Assembly: GCA_035532935.1 (NCBI GenBank)
Contig: DATKQE010000035.1
Span: 6,283-70,282 of the forward strand
DNA from: DATJLY01 sp035532935
GTDB taxonomy: Bacteria; Pseudomonadota; Alphaproteobacteria; ATCC43930; CGMCC-115725
Length of the DNA: 64,000 bases
Direction: 5' to 3'
The position numbers and the translations under genes are program-made. Below are positions 24,926 through 33,509 of this stretch, one piece after another. A model generated the notes under the pieces. The model was not told the DNA's origin. It did no database searches and was given only the letters and a program-made list of their open reading frames with translations. The number at the start of each line of letters is the position of its first letter. Position 1 is the first letter of the stretch.

Positions 24926-26161
24926 ATGACCCAGCGGATCGATCGCCGCGCGTTCGGGATTGGCGCAGTTGCAACGGGCGCGGTCCTGTCCGGCACGGCG
25001 GTGCTCGGCGCCAAGGTCGCCCGGGCTCAGGCCCCGCCGTTGAAGATCGGCCGGCTCACCCCGGTTTCGGGCTTCGAGGCGCTCATCGGCCAGCACATGC
25101 GCCAGGCGGTCGCCGTCGCCAAGCCCATGCTCAAGGACATGGGCTACAACATCGAGGTGATCGACGCCGATACCGAATCGAAGCCCGATGTCGCGCGCAC
25201 CCAGGCGGAGAAGCTGATCCAGGAAGGCTGCCACATGCTGGTCGGCGCCTTCGATTCGGGGCAGACCTTCGCCATCGCCCAGGTGGCCGAACAGCACGGC
25301 ATCCCCCATGTCATCGACATCGGCGCCGACCCGGCCATCACCGAGCAGGGCTACAAGTTCGTCTTCCGCAACTTTCCGACGGCGATCATGCTGGGCAGCC
25401 AAGGCCTCGGCAATTTCAAGGCGCTGTTCGCCGCCACCGGCAAGACGCCCACGACCGCGGTGCTGATGCATTTGAACGACACCTTCGGCGTCGCCATGAC
25501 CAAGGGCATCAAGGCCTATGCCGCCAAGGTCGGGCTGCCGTTCAAGTTCGTCGCCGACATCGACTATGCCCCCGACGCCAGGGATCTGTCGGCCGAGGTG
25601 GCGAAGGCGAAGGCGGCGAAGGCCGAGCTTCAGGTAGTCGTGACGCGCCTCAACGACGCGATCCTGCTGGTGCGCGAGATGGTGAAGCAGAAATACGACA
25701 CCATGGGCATCATCAGCCCCGGCAGTCCGGGGATGTATCAGTCGCAGTTCTTCAAGGCGCTCGGCAAATACGCGAATTACTGCATCACCAACATCCCCTG
25801 GTTCGATCCGAAACAGGCGCTCGCCGGCACGTTCCAGGCCGCCTACAAGAAGGCCTATCCCGACGATTTCGCCATCCTCGACGACGGCTTCACCTTCGAG
25901 GGCCTGCTCGTCTGCGCCGACGCCTACAAGCGCGCCGGCTCGACCAAGCCGCAGGCGCTGGTCGAGGCGCTCAAGGCAACGCATATCGACAACCGCGTCA
26001 TGCTGGGCGGTCCCATCACCTTCGACGCCAAGGGCCAGAATACGCATCTGCCCTCGGCCGTGGTGCAGAACCTCGACGGCCGGCCCACGGTCGTGCTGCC
26101 GGAGGCCAATGCCGCGGCGAAGCCGGTATTTCCCATGCCCGCATGGTCGCAGCGCACATAA
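24926..26161 (+). CDS. Liv-type ABC substrate-binding protein (copy 1), Tat-exported
   Basis: 411 residues. The start at 24926, after GGGAGG, gives a twin-arginine signal (DRRAFGIGAVATGAVLSG) ending near ARAQAPP. The mature part is a type I periplasmic fold: LKIGRLTPVSGFEALIGQ, DADTESKPDVARTQAEKLI, and FNTHLPS-like closing segments (KGQNTHLPSAVVQNLDGRP). This subgroup serves branched-chain-type transporters that often carry aromatic acids. A second, very similar gene follows, and LivHMGF lie downstream. Confidence 0.87.
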   Translation: MTQRIDRRAFGIGAVATGAVLSGTAVLGAKVARAQAPPLKIGRLTPVSGFEALIGQHMRQAVAVAKPMLKDMGYNIEVIDADTESKPDVARTQAEKLIQEGCHMLVGAFDSGQTFAIAQVAEQHGIPHVIDIGADPAITEQGYKFVFRNFPTAIMLGSQGLGNFKALFAATGKTPTTAVLMHLNDTFGVAMTKGIKAYAAKVGLPFKFVADIDYAPDARDLSAEVAKAKAAKAELQVVVTRLNDAILLVREMVKQKYDTMGIISPGSPGMYQSQFFKALGKYANYCITNIPWFDPKQALAGTFQAAYKKAYPDDFAILDDGFTFEGLLVCADAYKRAGSTKPQALVEALKATHIDNRVMLGGPITFDAKGQNTHLPSAVVQNLDGRPTVVLPEANAAAKPVFPMPAWSQRT

Positions 26162-26245
26162 GCAGAACGGTACAGGACACGGATCAATCGGCCCTCTCGC
26201 CGTGCCGGGCGAAATCCACTGAAACGGGCCATCGTGAGGGAGGAC

Positions 26246-27457
26246 ATGATGACGCTATCTCGCCGCAGCTTTACCCGGGGCGCGCTCGCCGCGGGCGCGC
26301 TCGCAGCCTCGCCCGTCGGCCGCGCCCGCGCCCAGATGGCACCGATCAAGATCGGCAGCCTGCTGCCGCGTTCGGGCTTCGAGGCCTTCATCGGCAAGGA
26401 TTGCCAGATCGGGCTCGAGGTCGCGGAAAAGATCATCAAGGACATGGGCTATTCCTTCGAGGTGATCGACGGCGACACCGAGTCGAACCCCCAGACCGCG
26501 CGCACCCAGGCCGAGCGCCTGATCCGCGACGGCTGCCACATGCTGATGGGATCGTTCGATTCGGCGCAGACCTTCGCGCTCGCCCAGGTGGCCGAACAGC
26601 ACGGCATCCCGATGGTGGTGAATATCGGCGCCGACCCCGCCATCACCGAGCAGGGCTACAAGTTCGTGTTCCGCAATTTTCCGACCTCGCACATGTTCGG
26701 CGACAACGGCATGGTGCTGTTCGACCAGTTGTTCAAGATCACCGGCACGACGCCCAAAACGGCGGTGCTCACCTATGTCAATGACAGTTTCGGCGAGGCG
26801 ACGCGGAAGGCGGTGATCAGCTATCGCGACCGCTTCGGCCTGCCGTTCAAGATCGTCGAGCAGATCGGCTACTCGCCCCAGACCAACGATCTGTCCGTCG
26901 AGGTCGCCAAGGCCAAAGCGGCCAACCCCGACCTTCAGATCGTCATCCACCGCCTCAATGACATCATCATCATGGTCCGCGAGATGGTGGAGCAGCGCTA
27001 CCAGCCGATGGGCATCATCAGCCCCGGCAGCCCGGGCATGCAGTTCCCGCAATTCTTCAAGGCGCTCGGCAAGTACGCGAATTATTGCATCACCAACCAG
27101 CCGTGGCTCGATCCCAAGCAGCCGCTGGCGCATCGCTTCCAGACCGATTTCTACAAGGCCCATCCCGACTATTTGTGCGGGCTCGAACAGGGCTTCATGT
27201 TCGAGGGGCTGCTCGTCTGCGTCGACGCCTACAAGCGCGCGAAATCGACGAAGCCCGAGGCGCTGGCCGCGGCGCTCCGGACGACCCACATCACCGAACG
27301 CGTGATGATCGGCGGCGCCATCACCTTCGACGCCAAGGGGCAGAACACGCATCTGCCCTCCGCCAGCGTCGAAAATCTCAACGGCAAGCCGACCGTCGTG
27401 CTGCCCGAGGCGAATGCCGAGGCGAAGCCGGTCTTCCCGATGCCGCGCTGGTTCTAG
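26246..27457 (+). CDS. Liv-type ABC substrate-binding protein (copy 2), Tat-exported
   Basis: 403 residues from ATG 26246 after a GGGAGGAC site. The twin-arginine signal is SRRSFTRGALAAGALAA. It is a close, colinear paralogue of the preceding gene: EVIDGDTESNPQTARTQAERLI, EQHGIPMVVNIGADPAITEQGYKFVFRNFP, PMGIISPGSPG. The pair probably arose by tandem duplication, in parallel with the unrelated doubling of binding proteins at 7723-9902. Both copies are intact and end in an almost identical tail (ANAEAKPVFPMP). Confidence 0.87.
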   Translation: MMTLSRRSFTRGALAAGALAASPVGRARAQMAPIKIGSLLPRSGFEAFIGKDCQIGLEVAEKIIKDMGYSFEVIDGDTESNPQTARTQAERLIRDGCHMLMGSFDSAQTFALAQVAEQHGIPMVVNIGADPAITEQGYKFVFRNFPTSHMFGDNGMVLFDQLFKITGTTPKTAVLTYVNDSFGEATRKAVISYRDRFGLPFKIVEQIGYSPQTNDLSVEVAKAKAANPDLQIVIHRLNDIIIMVREMVEQRYQPMGIISPGSPGMQFPQFFKALGKYANYCITNQPWLDPKQPLAHRFQTDFYKAHPDYLCGLEQGFMFEGLLVCVDAYKRAKSTKPEALAAALRTTHITERVMIGGAITFDAKGQNTHLPSASVENLNGKPTVVLPEANAEAKPVFPMPRWF

Positions 27458-27505
27458 CGCGGCGCGCGCGCCCAGCCCCCTGCCAGAGCCGTCGCGGCGC
27501 GGTGC

Positions 27506-28369
27506 ATGCCTCCTTATGTGACCTTTGTCGTCGACGGCATCCTCACCGGCGCCGTCTACGGGCTGATGGCGCTGGGGCTGTCGGTCATCTTCGGCGTCGT
27601 GCGCATCGTCAATTTCGCCCATGGCGAGATGATGGTGATGGGCATGTACGCCACCATCCTGCTGCACAAATATCTGGGCCTCGACCCGCTGCTGTGCGCG
27701 CCGCTCAACGCGCTCATCCTGTTCGTCTTCGGATTTGCGCTGCAGCGCGGCCTCATCAACCGCTACATCTTCCGGCCGGAGCACGAGCAGTTCATCCTCA
27801 TGCTCGGCATCGCGACGCTGCTGACGAGTTCGATGCTGATGGTCTTCGGACCCGATGCGCGCAACGTCCAGCCGGACTACGCGCTCGATTCCTTCCAGAT
27901 CGGCAGCCTCATCCTCGACAAGGTTCGGGTGTTCGCGGCCGCGGGCGCGGTGATCAGCGTCACGCTGCTCTGGGCCTTCTTCCGCTACACGCGGACCGGC
28001 AAGGCGATCCGCGCCTGCGCCGACAATCAGGTGGGCGCGCAAGTCGTCGGACTCGACGTTAGCCGGCTCTATGGCGTGACCTTCGGCCTCGGCGCCGCCT
28101 GCGTCGGCGCCGCGGGGACGCTGATGCTGCTCCTCGTCGACGTGCAGCCCTATATCTCCACCGACTACACGCTCCTTTCCTTCGTCATCGTCATCGTCGG
28201 CGGCCTCGGCAGCATGCCGGGGGCGCTGCTGGGCGGGCTGCTGATCGGCGTGTCGGAAGGGCTCTCGGCCTATCTCATCACCCCGTCGCTGAAAAGCATG
28301 TTCAGCTTCGGGCTGCTCATCGTCGTCCTGCTGATAAGGCCGCAAGGGCTGTTCGGGCGCAGCGCATGA
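27506..28369 (+). CDS. livH: Liv-type ABC permease LivH
   Basis: A 287-residue permease with eight or so hydrophobic segments. The N-terminal GAVYGLMALGLSVIFGVVRIVNFAHGEMMVMG is diagnostic of LivH, and the EAA-like loop is AIRACADNQVGAQVVGLDV. ATG 27506 follows the binding-protein stop by 48 bases. It overlaps livM by ATGA. The substrate is likely an aromatic acid, judging from the CoA ligases downstream, though amino acids cannot be excluded. Confidence 0.88.
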   Translation: MPPYVTFVVDGILTGAVYGLMALGLSVIFGVVRIVNFAHGEMMVMGMYATILLHKYLGLDPLLCAPLNALILFVFGFALQRGLINRYIFRPEHEQFILMLGIATLLTSSMLMVFGPDARNVQPDYALDSFQIGSLILDKVRVFAAAGAVISVTLLWAFFRYTRTGKAIRACADNQVGAQVVGLDVSRLYGVTFGLGAACVGAAGTLMLLLVDVQPYISTDYTLLSFVIVIVGGLGSMPGALLGGLLIGVSEGLSAYLITPSLKSMFSFGLLIVVLLIRPQGLFGRSA

Positions 28370-29352
28370 GGGTGCCGACCGGTCGCCGCACCAATGCTGC
28401 ATTGCTGGTCGCCGCCGCGGCGGCGCTGGTGCTGCCGCTCTTCGCCGGCAGCTATGTGTTGTCGGTGCTGGTGGTGTTCATGCAGGCCGCCTATCTCGGC
28501 CTGTGCTGGAACATCATGATGGGATTCGCCGGGCAGCTATCGCTCGGCCATGCGCTCTATGTCGGGCTCGGCGCCTATGTGGCCGCTGCGCTCTACGTTC
28601 ATTTCGGCCTGCTGCCGTGGGCGGGCCTGCTGGCCGGCGTGGCGGTCGCAGCGCTCGCCGGCGCGTTCATCGGTGCGCTGTCGTTCCGCTTCGGGGTCAC
28701 AGGCGTTTATTTCGCGCTGCTCACCATCGCCTTCGACGAGGCGACGCGCATCCTGTTCGATCATTTCAGCTGGGTGGGCGGTTCGGCCGGCCTGTTCCTG
28801 CCGGTGAAGACGCTGACGCATAACGACGTGCTGCATCTGCGCGGCGCGCCGGAGATGTTCTATTACATTCTGCTGGTGTTTTCGGCCGCCGTCCTGGCGC
28901 TGAGCCGCATGCTGCTCGGCCGCCGCGTCGGCTATTACTGGCTCGCCATCCGCGAGGACCAGGCCGCGGCGCAATCGCTCGGCATCAACGTGTTCCGCTA
29001 CAAGCTCGCGGCAGTGACGCTGTCGGCGGCGCTCACCGCGGTCGCGGGCGCGGTGATGGCGTTCTACGACAACAATCTCTATCCCGACACCGTGTTCACG
29101 ACGGCGGGCTCGGTCGCGATCATCACCGCCCCCGTCATCGGCGGCGTCGGCACCTTGTTCGGCCCCGTTCTGGGCGCCTTCGTGCTGACGACGCTCGGCG
29201 AGGCCATGACCGATGTCGGCGCCGTGTTCGGCGTGCCGGGGCTGAAGCAGTGGTTCTATGGCGCGGCGCTCGTCATCATCGTGCTGGCGCAGCCGGCGGG
29301 ATTGTGGCCGTGGCTGCGCCGCCGCCTGCGCGTCGGCGAGGACGAGCGGTGA
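28366..29352 (+). CDS. livM: Liv-type ABC permease LivM
   Basis: 328 residues, second permease of the importer. The family block GLCWNIMMGFAGQLSLGHALYVGLGAY is near the N-terminus, and the cytoplasmic coupling loop reads GYYWLAIREDQAAAQSLGINVFRYKL. It overlaps livH and livG by four bases each, giving a tightly coupled operon. Confidence 0.88.
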   Translation: MRVPTGRRTNAALLVAAAAALVLPLFAGSYVLSVLVVFMQAAYLGLCWNIMMGFAGQLSLGHALYVGLGAYVAAALYVHFGLLPWAGLLAGVAVAALAGAFIGALSFRFGVTGVYFALLTIAFDEATRILFDHFSWVGGSAGLFLPVKTLTHNDVLHLRGAPEMFYYILLVFSAAVLALSRMLLGRRVGYYWLAIREDQAAAQSLGINVFRYKLAAVTLSAALTAVAGAVMAFYDNNLYPDTVFTTAGSVAIITAPVIGGVGTLFGPVLGAFVLTTLGEAMTDVGAVFGVPGLKQWFYGAALVIIVLAQPAGLWPWLRRRLRVGEDER

Positions 29353-30077
29353 GCGCCGCCGCGCTGCTCGTGCTGGAGCGCGTCTCGAAGCGCTTTCGCG
29401 GCCTGCTCGCGGTGGACGAGGTCAGCTTCGAGCTGCCGGAAGGCGGCATCGTCGGGCTCATCGGCCCCAACGGCGCCGGCAAGACGACGATCTTCAACCT
29501 CATCGCCGGCGTCTTTCGCCCCGACCAGGGCCGCATCCTGCTCGCCGGGCGCGACATCGCCGGGTTTCGTCCCGACCAGGCCTGCCATGCCGGCATCGGC
29601 CGCACCTTCCAGCTCGTCCGCCCGTTCGGCGCCTTGAGCGTGCTCGAGAACGTCATGGTCGGCGCGTTCCGCAACGGCGCGGCGCCGCGCGACGCCGAAA
29701 GCCGCGCGCTCGCGGTGCTGGACCGGCTCGGGCTCGCGGACAAGGCGGCGGCGGCGGCGCACAGCCTCACCTTGCCGGAACGCAAGCGCCTCGAAGTGGC
29801 GCGCGCGCTCGCGACCGCGCCACGCCTTCTGCTGCTCGACGAGGTGATGGCCGGTCTGCGGCCGGTCGAGATCGACGCGATGGTGGCGACCTTCACGGCG
29901 CTGGCGCGCGAGATGGGGCTCACCATCCTTCTGACCGAGCACGTGATGCGCGCGGTGATGGCGCTGTCGCAGCACGTGATCGTCGTCCATCACGGCCAGA
30001 AGATCTGCGAGGGCCCGCCCGCGCACGTGGCGCGCGACGCCAAGGTCATCGAGTGCTATTTCGGGACCGGGGCATGA
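29349..30077 (+). CDS. livG: Liv-type ABC ATPase LivG
   Basis: A 242-residue ATPase starting at GTG 29349 inside the livM stop. Walker A is GPNGAGKTT, the Q-loop GRTFQLVRPFG, the signature-like LTLPERKRLEVARAL, Walker B LLLLDEVMAGLRP, and the H-switch LTEHVMRA. The signature has LPERKR in place of LSGGQ, which is normal for a LivG subgroup. It pairs with LivF. Confidence 0.88.
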   Translation: MSAAALLVLERVSKRFRGLLAVDEVSFELPEGGIVGLIGPNGAGKTTIFNLIAGVFRPDQGRILLAGRDIAGFRPDQACHAGIGRTFQLVRPFGALSVLENVMVGAFRNGAAPRDAESRALAVLDRLGLADKAAAAAHSLTLPERKRLEVARALATAPRLLLLDEVMAGLRPVEIDAMVATFTALAREMGLTILLTEHVMRAVMALSQHVIVVHHGQKICEGPPAHVARDAKVIECYFGTGA

Positions 30078-30787
30078 GCATGCTCGAGGTCGCCAACCTC
30101 GATCTCTTCTACGGCGACGCCCAGGCCCTCGACGACGTATCGCTCACGGTCGGCGAGGGCGAGATCGTCGCCATCGTCGGCGCCAACGGCGCCGGCAAAA
30201 GCTCGCTCATCCGCGCCATCTTCGGCATGGCGCGGGCACGGCGCGGCACGATCCGCTTTCGCGACGCAAGCATCCTCGGCGTGCCGCCGCACCGCATCTG
30301 CAACATGGGTCTGGGCCAGGTCGCCGAAGGCCGCCAGATCTTTCCCAACATGACCGTGGTCGAAAATCTCGACATGGGCGCGGTGGTGAAGCGGGCGCGC
30401 GCCGGGCGCAAGGCGGCGCTCGCGCGCATGTTCGAGCTGTTCCCGCGCCTGGCCGAGCGGCGGCGCCAGCTCGCCGGAACGCTGTCCGGCGGCGAGCAGC
30501 AGATGCTGGCGATCGCGCGCTGCCTGATGGGACAGCCGCTCCTCATCATGTTCGACGAGCCGTCGCTGGGCCTCGCGCCGGTGGTGGTGGAAGACTTGAT
30601 CCGAACGATCCGCGCCTTGAACGAGCGCGACCGGCTCACCGTCCTCCTGGTCGAGCAGAACGTGGCCCAGTCGCTCGCCTTGGCCCATCGCGGCTACGTG
30701 CTCGAGAACGGCCGCATCGTCATGAGCGGCACCGGCACCGCGCTCCTGGCCGATGACCGCGTGCGCCGCGCCTATATCGGGCTTTAG
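30074..30787 (+). CDS. livF: Liv-type ABC ATPase LivF
   Basis: A 237-residue ATPase. Walker A is GANGAGKSS, then GLGQVAEGRQIFPNMTVVENL, the signature LSGGEQQMLAIARCL, Walker B LIMFDEPSLGLAP, and the H-switch LVEQNV. It overlaps livG by ATGA and ends the transporter operon. The next gene, a CoA ligase, starts 103 bases later on the same strand. Confidence 0.9.
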   Translation: MSMLEVANLDLFYGDAQALDDVSLTVGEGEIVAIVGANGAGKSSLIRAIFGMARARRGTIRFRDASILGVPPHRICNMGLGQVAEGRQIFPNMTVVENLDMGAVVKRARAGRKAALARMFELFPRLAERRRQLAGTLSGGEQQMLAIARCLMGQPLLIMFDEPSLGLAPVVVEDLIRTIRALNERDRLTVLLVEQNVAQSLALAHRGYVLENGRIVMSGTGTALLADDRVRRAYIGL

Positions 30788-30890
30788 GGCGCGCCGTCCG
30801 ATCCAACGGAACGCTCTCCCTTTCGCCGTCATGGTAGGATGAGTCAACCCGCCGCGCGGGCGCCGCGGCGGCGGGACCGGGGAGCGCATC

Positions 30891-32738
30891 ATGCCGGAAC
30901 GAAGGGTCCCGCGCTTTGCCGCGGCAGCGGTCGAGGTCGAGCATCTGCCGCAGGGCGGCATGATCCTGCGCTCGCCGATGGCGCTGGGCGCCACGGCGCG
31001 CGCGGTCGGCGAGAAGCTGGCGCAATGGGCGGCGTGGATGCCGCACCGCGTGTTCCTGGCCGAGCGCGCGGGCGCGGATTGGCGCCGGGTGACCTATGCC
31101 GAGGCCCATGAGGCCGCGCGCGCCATCGGCCAGGCGCTGCTCGACCGGCGGCTCGGGCCGGAGCGGCCGGTGATGATCCTGTCCGACAACGGCATCGATC
31201 ATGCGCTCCTGGCGCTGGGCGCGATCCATGTCGGCGTGCCGGTGGCGCCGATCTCGACCGCCTATTCGCGGCTCGGCCCGGACTTCGCCCGGCTGCGCCA
31301 GGTCGCCCGGATGGTCGGGCCGGGCCTCGTCTATGCCGATGACGGCGAACGCTACGGCGCCGCGCTCGAAGCGATCCGGACCAGGGACGCAGCGGTGGTG
31401 GTGTCGTCCCATCCGCCCGCCGGGATGGCGGCGACCTCGATCGCGGCGCTGCGCGCGACGCGGCCGCGCCAGGCGCTCGAGGACGCCTTCCACCGCATCG
31501 GACCGGACACGGTGGCGAAGATCCTGTTCACGTCGGGCTCGACCGGCGAGCCCAAGGGCGTCATCAACACGCAGCGCATGCTGTGCTCGAACCAGGCGGC
31601 GGTGCGCCAGGTCTGGCGCTTTCTCGAGGACCGCCCGCCGGTCGTGCTGGACTGGCTGCCGTGGAGCCACACCTTCGGCGGCAACCACAATTTCAATCTC
31701 GTCCTGTTCAACGGCGGCACGCTGTGGATCGATGACGGCAAGCCGGCGCCCGGTCTGATTGAGCGCTCGATCGAGAATCTGCGCTTCGTCTCGCCGACGC
31801 TCTATTTCAACGTGCCGCGCGGCTTTGCCATGGTGCTCGACGGGCTCGAGCGCGATGCGGCACTGGCGCGCTCGTTCTTCGCCGAACTCGATCTCCTGTG
31901 CTATGCCGGCGCCGCCTTGCCGCAAAGCCTGTGGCAGCGGATCGAGGCGGCATCGCTGGCGGCGACCGGCCGGCTGCCGGTGTTCGTGTCGGCCTGGGGC
32001 ACGACCGAGACCGCGCCGGCAACGACGCATGTCCACTATCCGCTCGAGCGCGCCGGCAATATCGGCCTGCCGCTGCCGGGCTGCGCGGTGAAGCTCGCGC
32101 CTGAAGGCGACCGGCTCGAGATCCGCGTGCGCGGCCCCAACGTCACGCCCGGCTATTGGCACCAGCCCGAGCTCACGAGCGCGGCCTTCGACGAGGACGG
32201 GTTCTACCGCTCGGGCGACGCGGTGCGGCTCGCGGACCCGTCCGCGCCGGCGGCCGGCCTCGTCTTCGACGGCCGCATCGGCGAGAACTTCAAGCTCGCC
32301 TCCGGCACCTGGGTCCTGGTCGGCGCGCTGCGGGTCGCTGCCATCGCCGCCGGCGCGCCCGTGATCGAGGATGCGGTGGTCGCCGGCCACGACCGCGACG
32401 AGATCGGGCTGCTCGTCTTCCCGAGCCTCGCCGGATGCCGCTCGCTCTGCCCGCATCTGCCGGCGGATGCCCGGCTGACAGCGCTCATCGCCGAGCCGGC
32501 GGTGCGCGACGCGCTCGCGGCGGGGTTGGCACGCTACAATGCGCATGCGGGCGGCAGCTCGCACCGCATCGCCCGCGCGCTGCTGCTGGCCGAGCCGGCG
32601 TCGATCGAACAGGGCGAGATCACCGACAAGGGCTATATCAACCAGCGCGCTGTGCTGCGCCGGCGCAGCGCCAGCGTCGCGCGGCTCTATGCCGTGCCGC
32701 CGGGGCCGGAGATCATCGTGCCTATGCCGGCTCCCTGA
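30891..32738 (+). CDS. Feruloyl-CoA synthase-type acyl-CoA ligase
   Basis: 615 residues of the ANL (AMP-binding) superfamily. The P-loop is FTSGSTGEPKGVI; the aromatic-acid region has LDWLPWSHTFGGNHNFN; the A5 motif is WGTTETAPA; then GYWHQPELT and FDGRIGENFKLASG. The length and the LDWLPWSHTFGG block fit feruloyl-CoA synthases, which activate hydroxycinnamates with ATP and CoA. The C-terminal Lys is present in the EITDKGYINQ segment. Location directly after a Liv-type importer supports aromatic-acid catabolism. Activity on other aryl or alkyl acids is possible; the hydratase/lyase (ech) partner is not in the window. Confidence 0.8.
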   Translation: MPERRVPRFAAAAVEVEHLPQGGMILRSPMALGATARAVGEKLAQWAAWMPHRVFLAERAGADWRRVTYAEAHEAARAIGQALLDRRLGPERPVMILSDNGIDHALLALGAIHVGVPVAPISTAYSRLGPDFARLRQVARMVGPGLVYADDGERYGAALEAIRTRDAAVVVSSHPPAGMAATSIAALRATRPRQALEDAFHRIGPDTVAKILFTSGSTGEPKGVINTQRMLCSNQAAVRQVWRFLEDRPPVVLDWLPWSHTFGGNHNFNLVLFNGGTLWIDDGKPAPGLIERSIENLRFVSPTLYFNVPRGFAMVLDGLERDAALARSFFAELDLLCYAGAALPQSLWQRIEAASLAATGRLPVFVSAWGTTETAPATTHVHYPLERAGNIGLPLPGCAVKLAPEGDRLEIRVRGPNVTPGYWHQPELTSAAFDEDGFYRSGDAVRLADPSAPAAGLVFDGRIGENFKLASGTWVLVGALRVAAIAAGAPVIEDAVVAGHDRDEIGLLVFPSLAGCRSLCPHLPADARLTALIAEPAVRDALAAGLARYNAHAGGSSHRIARALLLAEPASIEQGEITDKGYINQRAVLRRRSASVARLYAVPPGPEIIVPMPAP

Positions 32739-32858
32739 AGCAGCGCATCAGCAACGCCCAGGCAGCCTGGATGAACCGCATCCGGGCGCGGACGAGAACG
32801 CGTTGCGGGCCCTGCAGCTCGTCGGTCAGATCGGTCATCCGAGACGCTCCGGCGATCA

Positions 32859-32889
32859 CCCTCGCCCGCCATCCTAAGGGCGAGGGTTT
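32859..32889 (+). terminator. Hairpin downstream of the CoA ligase, possible terminator
   Basis: A perfect 9-bp stem, CCCTCGCCC (32859-32867) with GGGCGAGGG (32878-32886), 10-base loop, followed by TTT. It may stop transcription from the 24926-32738 cluster; the U-tract is short. The same palindrome type recurs in other gaps of the window. Confidence 0.5.
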
Positions 32890-32953
32890 CCCAAAGCTTG
32901 AACGCCCAAGATTTGGATTCGGAAAATCGCCGGTGTTTTGCGCCAAATCCGCG

Positions 32954-33451
32954 CTATCGCGCCGGGTGCGGCCGCTTCCATTCGCTATAGCGCAGCACGT
33001 CGATATCCACCGCCGTGCCGTGGCCGCGCGGCGGGCCCTTGGGCAGCGCGTCGGCGCCCTTGAAGCCCGCTTCGCAATAAAGCTCGATCACGTTGCCCGA
33101 CGGGTCGCGGAAGAACATCAGCGCCTCGACCCCGCGGCGCGTCCAGAAATTCGAGGTCGGAACGCCGCACTGGTTCAGCCACGCCTTCATCTGCAGCAGT
33201 TCGTCCGGCCCGACGAAGAAGGCAAAGTGCGGATATTCCGCGCTCTGCGCGAGCCACGAACAGCCCTCGATGCCGATGCCGACATCGACGCCGCCGAGAC
33301 GGAACGACGCGAAGGTCGGCTGATCGACGTGCAATTCGCCGCCGAGCACATCACGGTAGAACGCCTTGCCCTCCTCGAGATCGCGGCACGGCACGCTCAC
33401 ATGGGCAAAGGATTTGAGCCGTGCCGGTCCCACCGCCTTGGTTTCCTCCAT
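32954..33451 (-). CDS. VOC/glyoxalase-fold protein
   Basis: A 165-residue protein with KSFAHVSVPCRDLEEGKAFYRDVLGGEL as the first metal-site His module, PHFAFFVGPDELLQMKAWL, and a late FRDPSGNVIELYC Glu site. This looks like a member of the ring-cleavage or lyase VOC groups. ATG 33451 has GGGAGG seven bases upstream; the longer frame lacks homology. It lies on the minus strand after the benzoate-CoA-ligase-like gene with a 58-base gap, so the two could be one operon. The reaction is unknown. Confidence 0.78.
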   Translation of the reverse strand: MEETKAVGPARLKSFAHVSVPCRDLEEGKAFYRDVLGGELHVDQPTFASFRLGGVDVGIGIEGCSWLAQSAEYPHFAFFVGPDELLQMKAWLNQCGVPTSNFWTRRGVEALMFFRDPSGNVIELYCEAGFKGADALPKGPPRGHGTAVDIDVLRYSEWKRPHPAR

Positions 33452-33509
33452 CGCCGCCTCCCATCGCTGGACGCCATCCGAGGTCAGCATTGCCGATCGA
33501 CAGGCATCG

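Noticed and set aside
26255..28402. A 715-codon minus-strand frame opposite the Liv genes
   Set aside because: Antisense of two well-supported genes, with a His/Glu/Arg-rich composition typical of shadow frames.
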